From: Brevibacterium zhoupengii
Lineage (GTDB): Bacteria > Actinomycetota > Actinomycetes > Actinomycetales > Brevibacteriaceae
Direction: 5' to 3'
NCBI RefSeq assembly: GCF_021117425.1
Contig: NZ_CP088298.1
Location: 744,001 to 808,000, forward strand
Length of the DNA stretch: 64,000 nt
Both the position numbers and the translations under genes were made by a program. The first letter of the stretch is position 1; each line of letters opens with the position of its first letter. The notes below the pieces were generated by a model that worked only from the letters and a program-made list of their open reading frames with translations, did not search any database and was not told the DNA's origin. Of the stretch, positions 7,498 through 16,162 are shown piece by piece.

Positions 7498-8992
7498 GGA
7501 TCTTGCCGCTCGGGCCTTTGGGTAGTTCCTCGACGAACTCGATGATCCGCGGGATCTTGTAGGCAGCCAGATTCTCTCGGGCGAACCTCTCCACCTCGGT
7601 GGCATCGAGGTGAGCGCCGGGGGACAGGGCGATGACAGCAGTGACTTGTTGCCCGTACTTCTCGTCGGGGGTTCCGACGACGCTGGCCTGAGCGACTCCG
7701 GGGATCTCGTAGAGGACTTCTTCGACTTCGCGCGGGTAGACGTTGTAGCCGCCGTGAATGATGAGGTCCTTGATCCTGTCGACGATGAAAAGGTATCCGT
7801 CTTCATCCAGATGTCCCAGATCGCCGGTGCGGAACCAACCCTCGTCATCGAGCACCTCGGCGGTGGCCTCGGGGCGTTTCCAATACCCGAGCATGACCGC
7901 CGGGCCGCGAAGCACCACTTCACCGACCTCGCCTGCAGGAACCGGGGAGCCTTCCAAGTCGATGACCTTGACCTCGAACCCAGGGGTGGACGGGCCGACG
8001 CTTCCGACCTTCCTCGTCCCGAACAGTGGGTTGAACGTGCCCAGCCCGGCCGTCTCCGTCAGCCCGTATCCCTCCGCCACGGGTGCTGAGAAGCGTGATT
8101 CGACCTTGCGGATCACCTCTCCTGCGATCGCCGCACCGCCGGAGCTCACGAGGCGCAGATGAGGAGTCTCAACCTCGGAAGCGTTCGTCAGCACCGACAT
8201 CCACATGGTGGGCACACCCGAGATGATAGAGATCTCGTCCTCGGTCAGGGCATCGACGAAAGCCTGCGGATCCCACCGTGGGAAGAGAGTGAGCGGGGCA
8301 CCGGCACTCAACGCGGGCAGCGCCATGTCGGCCAGGCCGAAGACGTGGAACAGCGGCAGACCGGTCGCGGACCGATCGTCCGGGCTGGTCTTGGTCATTT
8401 CCTTGACGATGTCCGTGGTGGCGATGAAGTTACCCAGGGACAGCATGGCGCCCTTGGGCTTGCCCGTCGTTCCCGAGGTGTAGAGGAGTGCGGCCAGTGA
8501 GTTCCATTCGAACTCGACACGATCGACGATGGCGGCACCGTCAGCACTGAGCTCCAGGCTCGGCCCTTCATTGCCGACCAGCGGCAGGGTGGCGAATTCG
8601 ATGCCGGCCTCACTTGCCGCGAGCTTCCCCGCCTCGGCCATGGCCGGATGGGCCACGAGACGACGGGCGTCCGAGTCCTGAAGAATGTAGACCAGCTCTC
8701 TGGCCGTCGACAGAGGATTGACGGCCACGACTGCCAGTCCCGCAGCATGCGCGCCGAGAAACTCGATGAGGAATTCTGGACAGGACGGGGCGATGAGCAC
8801 GGTCCGATCTCCCGGCACCAGTCCTGCCGCGCGGTAGCGATCACTCGCAGCCTCGACCTCGCCGAGGAAGCGCAGCTGAGACAGCTCTACCCGATCTGGG
8901 CCAGGCGGGGTGCGCACCACAACGGAATCAGGAATCGTCTCCGCCCAGGGGATGAGCAGATCGATGAGCGATGTGCGTTGGGTCGCGGCCAT
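7457..8992 (-). CDS. Acyl-CoA synthetase / fatty acid-CoA ligase (AMP-binding)
   Basis: 511 residues. Motifs of the adenylate-forming family are complete: LLYTSGTTGKPKGAMLS (P-loop-like A3), EGYGLTETAG (A5), GWFRTGDLGHLDEDGYLF (A7), DRIKDLIIHGGYNVYPREVE (A8) and PSGKILKREI with the A10 catalytic Lys. It activates a carboxylic acid to its CoA thioester through an acyl-AMP. The start at 8992 is preceded by AAAGGGAG at 5 bases; a TTG at 9028 in frame is less likely. It opens the long acyl-CoA catabolic region and is divergent from an SDR gene. Substrate not predictable from sequence. Confidence 0.9.
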   Translation of the reverse strand: MAATQRTSLIDLLIPWAETIPDSVVVRTPPGPDRVELSQLRFLGEVEAASDRYRAAGLVPGDRTVLIAPSCPEFLIEFLGAHAAGLAVVAVNPLSTARELVYILQDSDARRLVAHPAMAEAGKLAASEAGIEFATLPLVGNEGPSLELSADGAAIVDRVEFEWNSLAALLYTSGTTGKPKGAMLSLGNFIATTDIVKEMTKTSPDDRSATGLPLFHVFGLADMALPALSAGAPLTLFPRWDPQAFVDALTEDEISIISGVPTMWMSVLTNASEVETPHLRLVSSGGAAIAGEVIRKVESRFSAPVAEGYGLTETAGLGTFNPLFGTRKVGSVGPSTPGFEVKVIDLEGSPVPAGEVGEVVLRGPAVMLGYWKRPEATAEVLDDEGWFRTGDLGHLDEDGYLFIVDRIKDLIIHGGYNVYPREVEEVLYEIPGVAQASVVGTPDEKYGQQVTAVIALSPGAHLDATEVERFARENLAAYKIPRIIEFVEELPKGPSGKILKREIVKMYSKTS

Positions 8993-9006
8993 GAGACTCC
9001 CTTTAC

Positions 9007-9028
9007 TTGAAACTGAGTGCGGGTTCAA
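9007..9028. promoter_or_regulatory. TTGAA/TTCAA dyad in divergent promoter region
   Basis: TTGAA (9007-9011) and TTCAA (9024-9028) form an inverted repeat with 12 bases between, just upstream of the ligase start. A related ACTTGAA-type element recurs between the lactonase and MaoC genes at 12425-12489, so it may be a site for the local TetR regulator. Confidence 0.3.
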
Positions 9029-9088
9029 CTATAGATGGATGTGGCCTGGCACACAATGAGGTGAGGTCACTTTGCAGAGAGGGAGACG

Positions 9089-9883
9089 ATGGAGCTCAAA
9101 GGACGAAACGCAGTAGTCACCGGGGCCGCCGGAGGGATCGGCGCCGCAATCGCCGCTGCCCTGCACGAACGTGGTGCGCGAGTGCTCCTCGCCGACCTGG
9201 ACGAGGCGGTCGCAGACACAGCAGGCAAGCTGGGGCAGGCGCACTGGACCGGGGATGTCTCCTCGGCAGACGGCGTGACCGACTTGGTCGATACCGCCGA
9301 GCGCGAACTGCGCCAGGTCGATCTCTACTTCGCCAACGCCGGGATCGGCGGCGCCACCGGACTCGGCGGCGACGGCGACTGGGACCGGATCCTCGACGTC
9401 AATCTGCGCGCCCACATCCGCGCAGCCGAACGCCTGGTACCTCAGTGGACGGCTCGTCGGGAAGGATATTTCGTCGCCACCGCCTCGGCGGCGGGACTGC
9501 TCACTCAGATCGGACAAGCGGGATACTCGGTGACCAAGCACGCGGCGCTCGCCTTCGCAGAATGGCTGTCCGTGACCTACGGCGACGAGGGGCTGCGTGT
9601 ATCCGTGCTCGCGCCCATGGGCGTGAACACGAAGATCCTGTGGGGCGAGGATCCCGACGCGGTCACCGGAGATGCCCTGACTGGACAGCGGGCAGTCGCC
9701 GAGGCGGGCAATGTCCTCGAACCGGACGACGTCGCCACGACCGTGATGGCCGCCATCGAAGCTGAGACCTTCCTCATCCTGCCCCACCCCGAGGTTCTCG
9801 ACATGTACCGCATGAAGGGCTCGGACTACGAGCGCTGGATCCGCGGCATGCGCCGCTACCAAGCGAAGCTGCAGGGGAACTGA
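9089..9883 (+). CDS. SDR-family oxidoreductase
   Basis: 264 residues with classical short-chain dehydrogenase motifs: cofactor-binding TGAAGGIGAAIA near residue 12, the structural YFANAGIGG, and the catalytic Ser/Tyr/Lys in ATASAAGLLTQIGQAGYSVTKHA. The Asp in LLADLD after the second strand favours NAD. GAGGGAG precedes the ATG. It is divergent from the acyl-CoA ligase and probably oxidises a secondary alcohol or 3-hydroxyacyl intermediate of that pathway. Its transcript meets the convergent transporter gene at the hairpin at 9910-9941. Confidence 0.88.
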   Translation: MELKGRNAVVTGAAGGIGAAIAAALHERGARVLLADLDEAVADTAGKLGQAHWTGDVSSADGVTDLVDTAERELRQVDLYFANAGIGGATGLGGDGDWDRILDVNLRAHIRAAERLVPQWTARREGYFVATASAAGLLTQIGQAGYSVTKHAALAFAEWLSVTYGDEGLRVSVLAPMGVNTKILWGEDPDAVTGDALTGQRAVAEAGNVLEPDDVATTVMAAIEAETFLILPHPEVLDMYRMKGSDYERWIRGMRRYQAKLQGN

Positions 9884-9909
9884 TGAGCTGAAGGCCACTG
9901 CGGAAATGA

Positions 9910-9941
9910 TTGAGCGGCAGGGATCTGTCCCTGCCGCTCAA
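9910..9941. terminator. Bidirectional hairpin terminator
   Basis: Bases 9910-9923 and 9928-9941 are perfect 14-bp complements with a TCTG loop, lying between the convergent ends of the SDR gene (9883) and the MHS transporter gene (9957). Confidence 0.8.
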
Positions 9942-9956
9942 GCTGTGTCTGGGTGC

Positions 9957-11354
9957 TCAGTCTCCGATGCTGTTGGCGTGCAGATGCTCGCCGGGAACGG
10001 CCGTCGGGGACTGCCTGACCTCCTTGGGGTTGGTCTCTCTCAGGGCAATGGCGCAGCCGATGGTGATGACTGCCGTGGCGCAGACGAAGAGGGCGATGCC
10101 CACGGTCGAGCCATCCATCTTCGCGATCAGCCAGGTCATCACGATGGGCGTCGAGCCCGACACGATGATCGCATTGAGCTGATAGGCCAGGGACACCGAG
10201 GAGAAGCGGATCTGCGGTGCGAACAGCTCCCCGAAGTACGAGGCGACCGGAGCATAGACGAGTGACTGGAATATGGCGGCAACGCTGACCGCCATCGTGA
10301 ACATGGCCATGTTCGCTGCGTTGATGAGAGCGAAGTAGGGAAACGCCCAGATAAGGATCCCGACTCCGCCGAAGATGATGACCGGTCGACGGCCGATCCG
10401 ATCGGCCAACCTGCCGCCGAGCAGAGTCACCGGGATCGCGACGACGGTGGAGAGCATGGCCGCAATGAGCATGCTGTTGTAATCCATGCCGAGGTAGGTC
10501 GTGCCGTAGGACAGGGCGCCGGCGATCGTGATGTAGAAGACGCAGTTCGTGGCCGATAGTGTGCCGGAGGCGAGCAGGATCGTCTTCCAGTTCGACTTCA
10601 CTGCCTGCCACAGCGGTGCTCGCACGACAGCGGGTCTGTTCGCCGAGGCTTCCGAGACTTCTTGCTTGAGTGCTTCGAACTCGGGGGAGTCTTCGATCTT
10701 GAGCTGGATGTACATGACGACCGGCACGAGAAGCGCGGTGGCCCAGAACGGGACCCGCCAACCCCAGGAGACGAAGGCTTCATGGCTGATGGACGTGGAG
10801 ACGATGACGAAGACGAGATTGCCCAGCAAGGCACCGCAGGGGACTCCCACCTGCATGAAGGAACCAGAGAACGCCCGGTGTTTGGGTCCTGCCGACTCGC
10901 TGAGAAGCAGCGCAAGGCCACCCCACTGTGCTCCACAGGCGACGCCCTGGATGAACCGGCAGGTCACGAGCAGGATCGGTGCGATGAGGCCGATGCTCCC
11001 GGTCGACGGCAGGCAGCCGATGGCGAACGTGAAGATCGCCATTCCCAGCAGGGAGATGACGACCATGGGTTTGCGGCCGAGCTTGTCGCCGTAGTTGCCG
11101 GCCAGCAGGCCGCCGATCGGTCGGGCGATGAAGCCTGTGGCAAAGGTTGAGAACGACAGGAGTACGCCGTTGATGCCTTCCGCGTCAGGAAAGAACACAT
11201 GAGGGAAGACGAGTGCGGCAGCGGTGCCGTAGAGGAAGAAGTCATACCATTCGATCGATGAGCCGACGAGTCCGGCCGCGCGGAGTCGTCCGTGCTTTCC
11301 AGCGTGGACCTTTGAGTCTCTGCGACTGAGGCTGGCGGTGGAGTTTGGGGGCAT
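9957..11354 (-). CDS. MHS-family MFS transporter
   Basis: 465 residues with twelve predicted membrane segments. The opening GLVGSSIEWYDFFLYGTAAAL and the loop GNYGDKLGRKPMVV are diagnostic for the metabolite:H+ symporter branch of the major facilitator superfamily (shikimate, alpha-ketoglutarate, proline/betaine carriers). The cytoplasmic loop after helix 6 has IEDSPEFEAL and the second-half motif GGRLADRIGRRPVII is present. AAAGGA precedes the ATG. Surrounded by acyl-CoA catabolic genes and followed by the lactonase, it probably imports the organic acid or lactone that the region degrades. Confidence 0.87.
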   Translation of the reverse strand: MPPNSTASLSRRDSKVHAGKHGRLRAAGLVGSSIEWYDFFLYGTAAALVFPHVFFPDAEGINGVLLSFSTFATGFIARPIGGLLAGNYGDKLGRKPMVVISLLGMAIFTFAIGCLPSTGSIGLIAPILLVTCRFIQGVACGAQWGGLALLLSESAGPKHRAFSGSFMQVGVPCGALLGNLVFVIVSTSISHEAFVSWGWRVPFWATALLVPVVMYIQLKIEDSPEFEALKQEVSEASANRPAVVRAPLWQAVKSNWKTILLASGTLSATNCVFYITIAGALSYGTTYLGMDYNSMLIAAMLSTVVAIPVTLLGGRLADRIGRRPVIIFGGVGILIWAFPYFALINAANMAMFTMAVSVAAIFQSLVYAPVASYFGELFAPQIRFSSVSLAYQLNAIIVSGSTPIVMTWLIAKMDGSTVGIALFVCATAVITIGCAIALRETNPKEVRQSPTAVPGEHLHANSIGD

Positions 11355-11413
11355 GCGGCGTCCTTTGTTCGTTGAAGACTGCTACGTGGGTGATGTCTGT
11401 TGTGGCAGTGATG

Positions 11414-12373
11414 TCATTCGAAATAGCGGCGCGGGTTCTTCACCAGCATCGTGTCGATGTCGTCCTCGCTCACACCGCGTTCGAGCAGAGTCGGAATGAC
11501 CTCGTCCGGGATGTGACGGAAATGCCAGTTGGGCTGCGCTGTCTCCTTCTCCTCCTGCGTGAAGTAGTCGATATAGCACGATGCGTCATGAGCGAGAGTG
11601 ATCTTCTCGGCATATCCGCGGCGGACGAGTTCGACGATTGTCTCCACGCGCTGCTCGGTCGGGAGATAGGCATCGATTCCGAAGCGGTCCATCCCCAGGA
11701 AGGATCCGTTGTCCGCGATCGTCATCAGGTAGTCGATATCGGTCGAATCCCCGGAGTGCCCGATGACCACTCTGCTCAGATCCGCGCCCTCCTCCTTGAG
11801 GACTCTCTGTGCCACCAGGCCCGATTCGGTGCTCGGGTTCGTATGGACCGTGATGGGCACACCGGTCTGGACGCTCGCCTGGCCGACGGCGCGCATCGTG
11901 CGCTCGACTCCAGGGGTGAGGCCGGGTGTTTCTATGGCGCACTTGAGGAACGCCGCCTTGACTCCTGTGTCTGCGATGCCGTTCTCGATATCGGAGACGA
12001 AGAGGCCGACGAGCGGCTCCGGCTCGTCGATGAGCAGCCCTGGGCCGTGGTAATCGAATTTATGCGGCAGATCGTTGAAAGTGTAGAGCCCCGTGGCCAC
12101 CACGACGTTGAGATCAATCTGCTCCGCCACCTTCTGAACTCGGGGGATGTAGCGTCCGAGCCCGACGACGGTGGGGTCGAAGATCGTGTCGATGCCTGCG
12201 GCCTTGAGATCGTTGAGCTTGGCCACGGCGTCGGCGATCTTCTCCTCCTCGTCCCATCCCATGTCGTAGTTCTGCCGCATCTCCTCGTTGACGATGAAGA
12301 TGTGCTCGTGGACGAGGGTTCTGCCGAGGCTGCTGCTGTCGATGGGGCCGGTGACAGTCTGCACTTGTGCCAT
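11414..12373 (-). CDS. Phosphotriesterase-family hydrolase (lactonase-like)
   Basis: 319 residues. The binuclear metal site of the phosphotriesterase fold is complete: His22 and His24 (LVHEH), the carboxylated Lys144 (AFLKCAIE), His177 (ITVHTNPS), His206 (VIGHSGD) and Asp263 (LAHDAS). Native substrates of phosphotriesterase-like lactonases are lactones, including gamma-lactones and N-acyl-homoserine lactones, opened to hydroxy acids. The start at 12373 has AGGAG 10 bases upstream; a longer frame to 12427 lacks a site. It follows the MHS transporter's promoter side on the same strand and is divergent from the MaoC/SDR/acyl-CoA dehydrogenase operon. The lactone assignment is context-based. Confidence 0.8.
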   Translation of the reverse strand: MAQVQTVTGPIDSSSLGRTLVHEHIFIVNEEMRQNYDMGWDEEEKIADAVAKLNDLKAAGIDTIFDPTVVGLGRYIPRVQKVAEQIDLNVVVATGLYTFNDLPHKFDYHGPGLLIDEPEPLVGLFVSDIENGIADTGVKAAFLKCAIETPGLTPGVERTMRAVGQASVQTGVPITVHTNPSTESGLVAQRVLKEEGADLSRVVIGHSGDSTDIDYLMTIADNGSFLGMDRFGIDAYLPTEQRVETIVELVRRGYAEKITLAHDASCYIDYFTQEEKETAQPNWHFRHIPDEVIPTLLERGVSEDDIDTMLVKNPRRYFE

Positions 12374-12424
12374 GGGTGCTGCTCCTTCGCATACGTGGCT
12401 CGACCGTGCACCAGATGCCACTGC

Positions 12425-12489
12425 CACTTGAAGTGATGCGGCTCACACGGCTACTCTTACGTTATCGAATATGAACTCAATTTCAAGTG
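12425..12489. promoter_or_regulatory. CACTTGAA/TTCAAGTG inverted repeat, divergent promoter
   Basis: CACTTGAA (12425-12432) and TTCAAGTG (12482-12489) are perfect 8-bp inverted copies 49 bases apart, spanning the control region between the lactonase and MaoC genes. The same ACTTGAA core occurs at 9005-9011. Candidate operators for the TetR regulator at 17237. Confidence 0.35.
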
Positions 12490-12552
12490 CGCATGTGTGA
12501 TCGTTCAATCTGCACTCGCCTGCACTGCGCCGCACCCACCGAAAGGCAGACC

Positions 12553-13032
12553 ATGACAAGCCCCATTCGCCCCACCTCGATCGCCGACCTCGAGGCGCTC
12601 GTCGGCCAAGAGCTCGGACCGACCGGCTGGCATGTGCTGGTCCAAGACGACATCAACGCCTTCGCCGATCTGACGAATGATCACCAGTGGATCCACGTCG
12701 ACGAGGAGCGGGCAGCGGCAGGACCGTTTGCCGGAACTATCGGCCACGGCTTGTTCACGCTCTCCCTCGGTCCGGCCTTCATGGAGGAGCTGATGGCCTT
12801 CGACGGTTTCGCTCACAGCCTCAACTACGGGTACGGGAAGGTTCGCTTCCCCAACCCCCGACCAGTGGGCTCACGTGTTCGCATGCTCGCCACCGTCACC
12901 GAGGTGGAGCGAAAGAAGACCGGTTCCGCGCAGATCACGACGACTCAGGTCTTCGAAGCCGAAGGCATCGACAAACCCGTGTGCGTGGCCGAATCGATCG
13001 GCTTCTTCACCGAGCATGGAGCCGAGGTCTGA
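12553..13032 (+). CDS. MaoC-family (R)-enoyl-CoA hydratase
   Basis: 159 residues, a single hot-dog domain. The hydratase motif with catalytic Asp and His is seen as FADLTNDHQWIHVDEERA, followed by GTIGHGLFTLSL. It should hydrate trans-2-enoyl-CoA to 3-hydroxyacyl-CoA. The start at 12553 has GAAAGGCAG upstream; an earlier in-frame ATG at 12487 has no ribosome site. It leads an operon of MaoC, SDR, quinone oxidoreductase, acyl-CoA dehydrogenase and kinase, consistent with the hydration step after a double bond is formed. Confidence 0.87.
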   Translation: MTSPIRPTSIADLEALVGQELGPTGWHVLVQDDINAFADLTNDHQWIHVDEERAAAGPFAGTIGHGLFTLSLGPAFMEELMAFDGFAHSLNYGYGKVRFPNPRPVGSRVRMLATVTEVERKKTGSAQITTTQVFEAEGIDKPVCVAESIGFFTEHGAEV

Positions 13033-13043
13033 GGATGAATGCC

Positions 13044-13826
13044 ATGAACATGACAACACTATTCAGCCTCGACGGACGCAGCGCTCTCATCACCGGCGGT
13101 TCGCGCGGCATCGGTCGAATGATCGCAGAAGGATTCGTCCAACTCGGCGTGCGCGTCTACATCACCGCCCGCAAGGCCGAGGAATGCGACGCGGCGGCAG
13201 CTGAGATGTCTGAACAGGGGACCTGCACCTCCATCCCCGGCGACATCTCCACCCCGGAGGGACTCGACGCCGTCGTCTCGCGACTGCGTGAGCAGGAGTC
13301 GAGCCTGGACATCCTCGTCAACAACGCCGGAGCCGCCTGGGGCGCACCCTTCGACGAGTTCCCGGAACACGGCTGGGACAAGGTCATGGACCTCAACCTC
13401 AAGGCACTGTTCTTCCTCACCCAGAAACTCGCCCCCAAACTGCGTGCAGCCGCTGCCGGTGGAGACCATCTGGCCAAGGTCATCAACATCGCCTCCATCG
13501 ACGGCATCCGGACGAACCCGAACGAGACGTACAGCTACCACGCGAGCAAGGCCGGAGTCATTCACTTGACCAAACGACTTGCCGCCCAACTCGCCCCGGA
13601 CGGGGTCATCGTCAGCGCAATCGCCCCCGGAGCCTTCCCCTCACGGATGAACAAGGACGCCCGCGACCACGGGGATGAAATCCAAAAGCGTGTCCCCGCA
13701 GGACGCATCGGCTCACCCGAAGACATGGCCGGGGCCGCAACCTACCTCGCCTCACGCGCCGGAGACTACGTGGTCGGCGAAACCATCGTCGTCGACGGCG
13801 GAGTCGTCGCATCAACAGGCCTCTAA
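13044..13826 (+). CDS. SDR-family oxidoreductase
   Basis: 260 residues with TGGSRGIGRMIAEGF for cofactor binding, NNAGAAWGAPF, and the catalytic triad region INIASIDGIRTNPNETYSYHASKAG. The Arg in ITARKAEE after the second strand favours NADPH. It resembles 3-oxoacyl reductases and RhlG-like enzymes. ATG codons lie at 13035, 13044 and 13050; 13044 is chosen because GAGGA ends 8 to 9 bases before it. It begins only a few bases after the MaoC stop, so it could oxidise the 3-hydroxyacyl-CoA product. Confidence 0.87.
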   Translation: MNMTTLFSLDGRSALITGGSRGIGRMIAEGFVQLGVRVYITARKAEECDAAAAEMSEQGTCTSIPGDISTPEGLDAVVSRLREQESSLDILVNNAGAAWGAPFDEFPEHGWDKVMDLNLKALFFLTQKLAPKLRAAAAGGDHLAKVINIASIDGIRTNPNETYSYHASKAGVIHLTKRLAAQLAPDGVIVSAIAPGAFPSRMNKDARDHGDEIQKRVPAGRIGSPEDMAGAATYLASRAGDYVVGETIVVDGGVVASTGL

Positions 13827-13855
13827 GACGACGTGAACAAGAAAGGCTAGACATC

Positions 13856-14857
13856 ATGAAGGCAGTACAGCTCAACGCCACCGACGGGCCCAGCGCCCTC
13901 GGCCTCGCCGACGTCGACGCACCCACGGCCGAACCGGGCACGGTACTCATCGACGTCGCCTACGCAGGCGTGACATTCCCCGAACTTCTGCAATCCCGCG
14001 GGCAGTATCAGATGCAGCCGCCCCTGCCCTACACCATGGGGTCCGAGGTTGCGGGAACGGTACGCGAAGTGGGAGAAGGAGTCACCGACTTCGCTGTCGG
14101 TGACCGTGTCCTCGGCGTCGCCGGCACCGGAGGCTACGCCGAGGTCATGGCAGTCCCCGCCGCAAGTGTCCTGCCCCTGCCGGAGACTGTGTCTCTTAAA
14201 GCCGGGGCGGGAATGCCGATGAACCTGCTCACGGCCGACTTCGCACTGCGTGTACGAGGAAACCTTGAGGCAGGGCAGAGCGTCCTCATTCACGGTGCTG
14301 CCGGCGGTCTCGGCAGTGCTCTGGTCCAGGTCGCGCTCGCCTACGGAGCCGAGGTCGTCGCCGTCGTCTCGACTGAGGAGAAGGCGGAAACGGTGACCAA
14401 CCTCGGCGCTCAGCATGTGGTCTTCGCCGAGGGATTCAAGACGCAAGTCAAAGAGATCTTCCCGCACGGGGTCGACCTCGTCGCAGACCCCGTTGGAGGG
14501 GACCGGTTCACCGATTCCCTGAGGTGCCTGACGACGTTCGGCACGCTCCTCGTGCTCGGCTTCACTGCGGGCCAGATTCCTGAAGTGAAGGTCAATCGAC
14601 TGTTGCTGAACAACATCTCCGTGGCAGGCGTGGGCTGGGGTGCCGCGTTGGCCGGCCGGCCCGAGATGGTGGCTCAGCAGTGGGAGTCGCTGTGGCCGCA
14701 CCTGTCAGCGGGGATCCTCAACCCGAGCATCCACGCTGTTCTGCCGATGCAGGAGGCAGGGAAAGCACTCGAGATCATCGACTCCCGCTCGGTTCGAGGC
14801 AAAGTGCTCCTCGACGTCAACGGAGACGAGAACGATCCAGCCGCCTCGGCGAGGTGA
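13856..14857 (+). CDS. NADPH:quinone oxidoreductase-like (zinc-free MDR)
   Basis: 333 residues. The N-terminal GroES-like domain has IDVAYAGVTFPELLQSRGQY and MGSEVAGTVREVGEGV, and lacks the zinc-binding Cys residues of alcohol dehydrogenases. The nucleotide-binding domain has HGAAGGLGSALVQVALAYGA. This is the layout of quinone oxidoreductases and medium-chain enoyl reductases using NADPH. AAAGG precedes the ATG. It is third in the MaoC operon; what it reduces is unknown. Confidence 0.85.
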   Translation: MKAVQLNATDGPSALGLADVDAPTAEPGTVLIDVAYAGVTFPELLQSRGQYQMQPPLPYTMGSEVAGTVREVGEGVTDFAVGDRVLGVAGTGGYAEVMAVPAASVLPLPETVSLKAGAGMPMNLLTADFALRVRGNLEAGQSVLIHGAAGGLGSALVQVALAYGAEVVAVVSTEEKAETVTNLGAQHVVFAEGFKTQVKEIFPHGVDLVADPVGGDRFTDSLRCLTTFGTLLVLGFTAGQIPEVKVNRLLLNNISVAGVGWGAALAGRPEMVAQQWESLWPHLSAGILNPSIHAVLPMQEAGKALEIIDSRSVRGKVLLDVNGDENDPAASAR

Positions 14858-14862
14858 GCGTC

Positions 14863-14916
14863 TTTCGCAGAACCGAGAAATTTCGCTGTACCGAAACATT
14901 TCGCTCTACCGATCAG
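14863..14916 (+). repeat. Three tandem 18-bp units before acyl-CoA dehydrogenase gene
   Basis: Units 14863-14880, 14881-14898 and 14899-14916 share TTTCGC, three variable bases, ACCGA and four variable bases. They fill most of the 81-base gap before the acyl-CoA dehydrogenase start and end 22 bases before its ATG. They could bind a regulator or shape the mRNA leader. Confidence 0.75.
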
Positions 14917-14938
14917 AACTGATGAGAAAGCAGGAACC

Positions 14939-16162
14939 ATGGACTTCGCACCTGACGAGAAGACCCGCGAATACCAGGACAAGCTCAACGCCTTCATGGA
15001 CGAATTCGTTTACCCGGCAGAGTCGGTCTACCACCAGCAGCGAGCGGAGGCCGGGGATCCGAACTTCCACCCGCCGATCCTCGAGGACCTCAAACGGGAG
15101 GCGAAGAGCCAAGGGCTGTGGAACCTGTTCCTGCCCTACGAGGGATGGGGTGCGGGACTGACGAACGTGCAGTACGCCCACCTCGCCGAGATCACGGGCC
15201 GAAGCCCGGAGATCGCACCTGAGGCCATCAACTGCAACGCCCCGGATACGGGAAACATGGAAGTGCTCACCCTCTTCGGGACCGACGAGCACAAGGAGAA
15301 GTGGCTCAAGCCGCTGTTGGCGGGAGAGATCGCCTCAGCCTTCTGCATGACAGAGCCGGCCGTGGCCAGTTCCGATGCGACGAACATCGAAATGAGCATC
15401 GCCTCCGACGGTGACGACTACGTGCTCAACGGTCGGAAGTGGTTCGCCTCGAATGCGCTTCACGCCAACTGCAAGGTCTTCATCGTCATGGGCAAGACCG
15501 ACCCGAGCGCCGAGACCCACCGCCAGCAGTCGATGCTGGTCGTACCCAAGGACACTCCGGGAATCACGATTGTCCGCGGACTGCCTGTGTTCGGGTACAT
15601 GGACCGCGAAGGTCACGCCGAAATCCTCTTCGAAGACGTGCGGGTGCCCAAGTCCGCGCTGCTCTCCGGCGAAGGCGAAGGCTTCGCCATCAGCCAGGCG
15701 CGACTGGGCCCCGGACGCATCCACCACTGCATGCGGTCGATCGGTATGGCAGAACGTTCCCTCGACCTGCTCATCGACCGGGCCCAGCAGCGGGTGACCT
15801 TCGGGCAGCCCGTCGCCGAGCGCGCCAACATCCAAGAGTGGATCGCCGAGGCGCGCATCGAGATCGAAGCCACCCGCCTCCTCGTGCTCAAAGCGGCATG
15901 GATGATGGACACCGTGGGCAATAGGGAAGCGGCGACGGAGATCGCGGCCATCAAGGTCAAGGCACCCGAGATGGCGCTGAAGATCGTCGACCGAGCCATC
16001 CAGGTCCACGGCGGCGGCGGTGTCACCGACGACTTCCCGCTGGCCGGCTTCTACGCCCACCTGCGCACACTGCGACTGGCCGACGGACCCGACGAGGTGC
16101 ACAAGCGCTCGATCGCCCGACGGGAGCTGCGTCGGCGAAAGACCGCTCGGGAGGCCGGATGA
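14939..16162 (+). CDS. Acyl-CoA dehydrogenase, ACAD10/11-like
   Basis: 407 residues. FAD-dependent dehydrogenase with [19 protein letters not shown] in the middle beta domain, [10 protein letters not shown], and helix segments [20 protein letters not shown] and [18 protein letters not shown]. The end [20 protein letters not shown] is characteristic of the ACAD10/ACAD11 branch, not of MCAD/SCAD types. Its stop overlaps the start of an APH-type kinase by 4 bases, a pairing that matches the fused kinase-dehydrogenase of eukaryotic ACAD10/11. By analogy it may act on a 4-phosphoacyl-CoA made by that kinase. GAAAGCAGGAACC precedes the ATG. Confidence 0.9.
   Translation: MDFAPDEKTREYQDKLNAFMDEFVYPAESVYHQQRAEAGDPNFHPPILEDLKREAKSQGLWNLFLPYEGWGAGLTNVQYAHLAEITGRSPEIAPEAINCNAPDTGNMEVLTLFGTDEHKEKWLKPLLAGEIASAFCMTEPAVASSDATNIEMSIASDGDDYVLNGRKWFASNALHANCKVFIVMGKTDPSAETHRQQSMLVVPKDTPGITIVRGLPVFGYMDREGHAEILFEDVRVPKSALLSGEGEGFAISQARLGPGRIHHCMRSIGMAERSLDLLIDRAQQRVTFGQPVAERANIQEWIAEARIEIEATRLLVLKAAWMMDTVGNREAATEIAAIKVKAPEMALKIVDRAIQVHGGGGVTDDFPLAGFYAHLRTLRLADGPDEVHKRSIARRELRRRKTAREAG

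Noticed and set aside
14680-14922. Small frame encoding [18 protein letters not shown] repeats
   Set aside because: It lies mostly over the end of the quinone oxidoreductase gene in another frame; the repeats come from the 18-bp DNA array and not from a protein gene.
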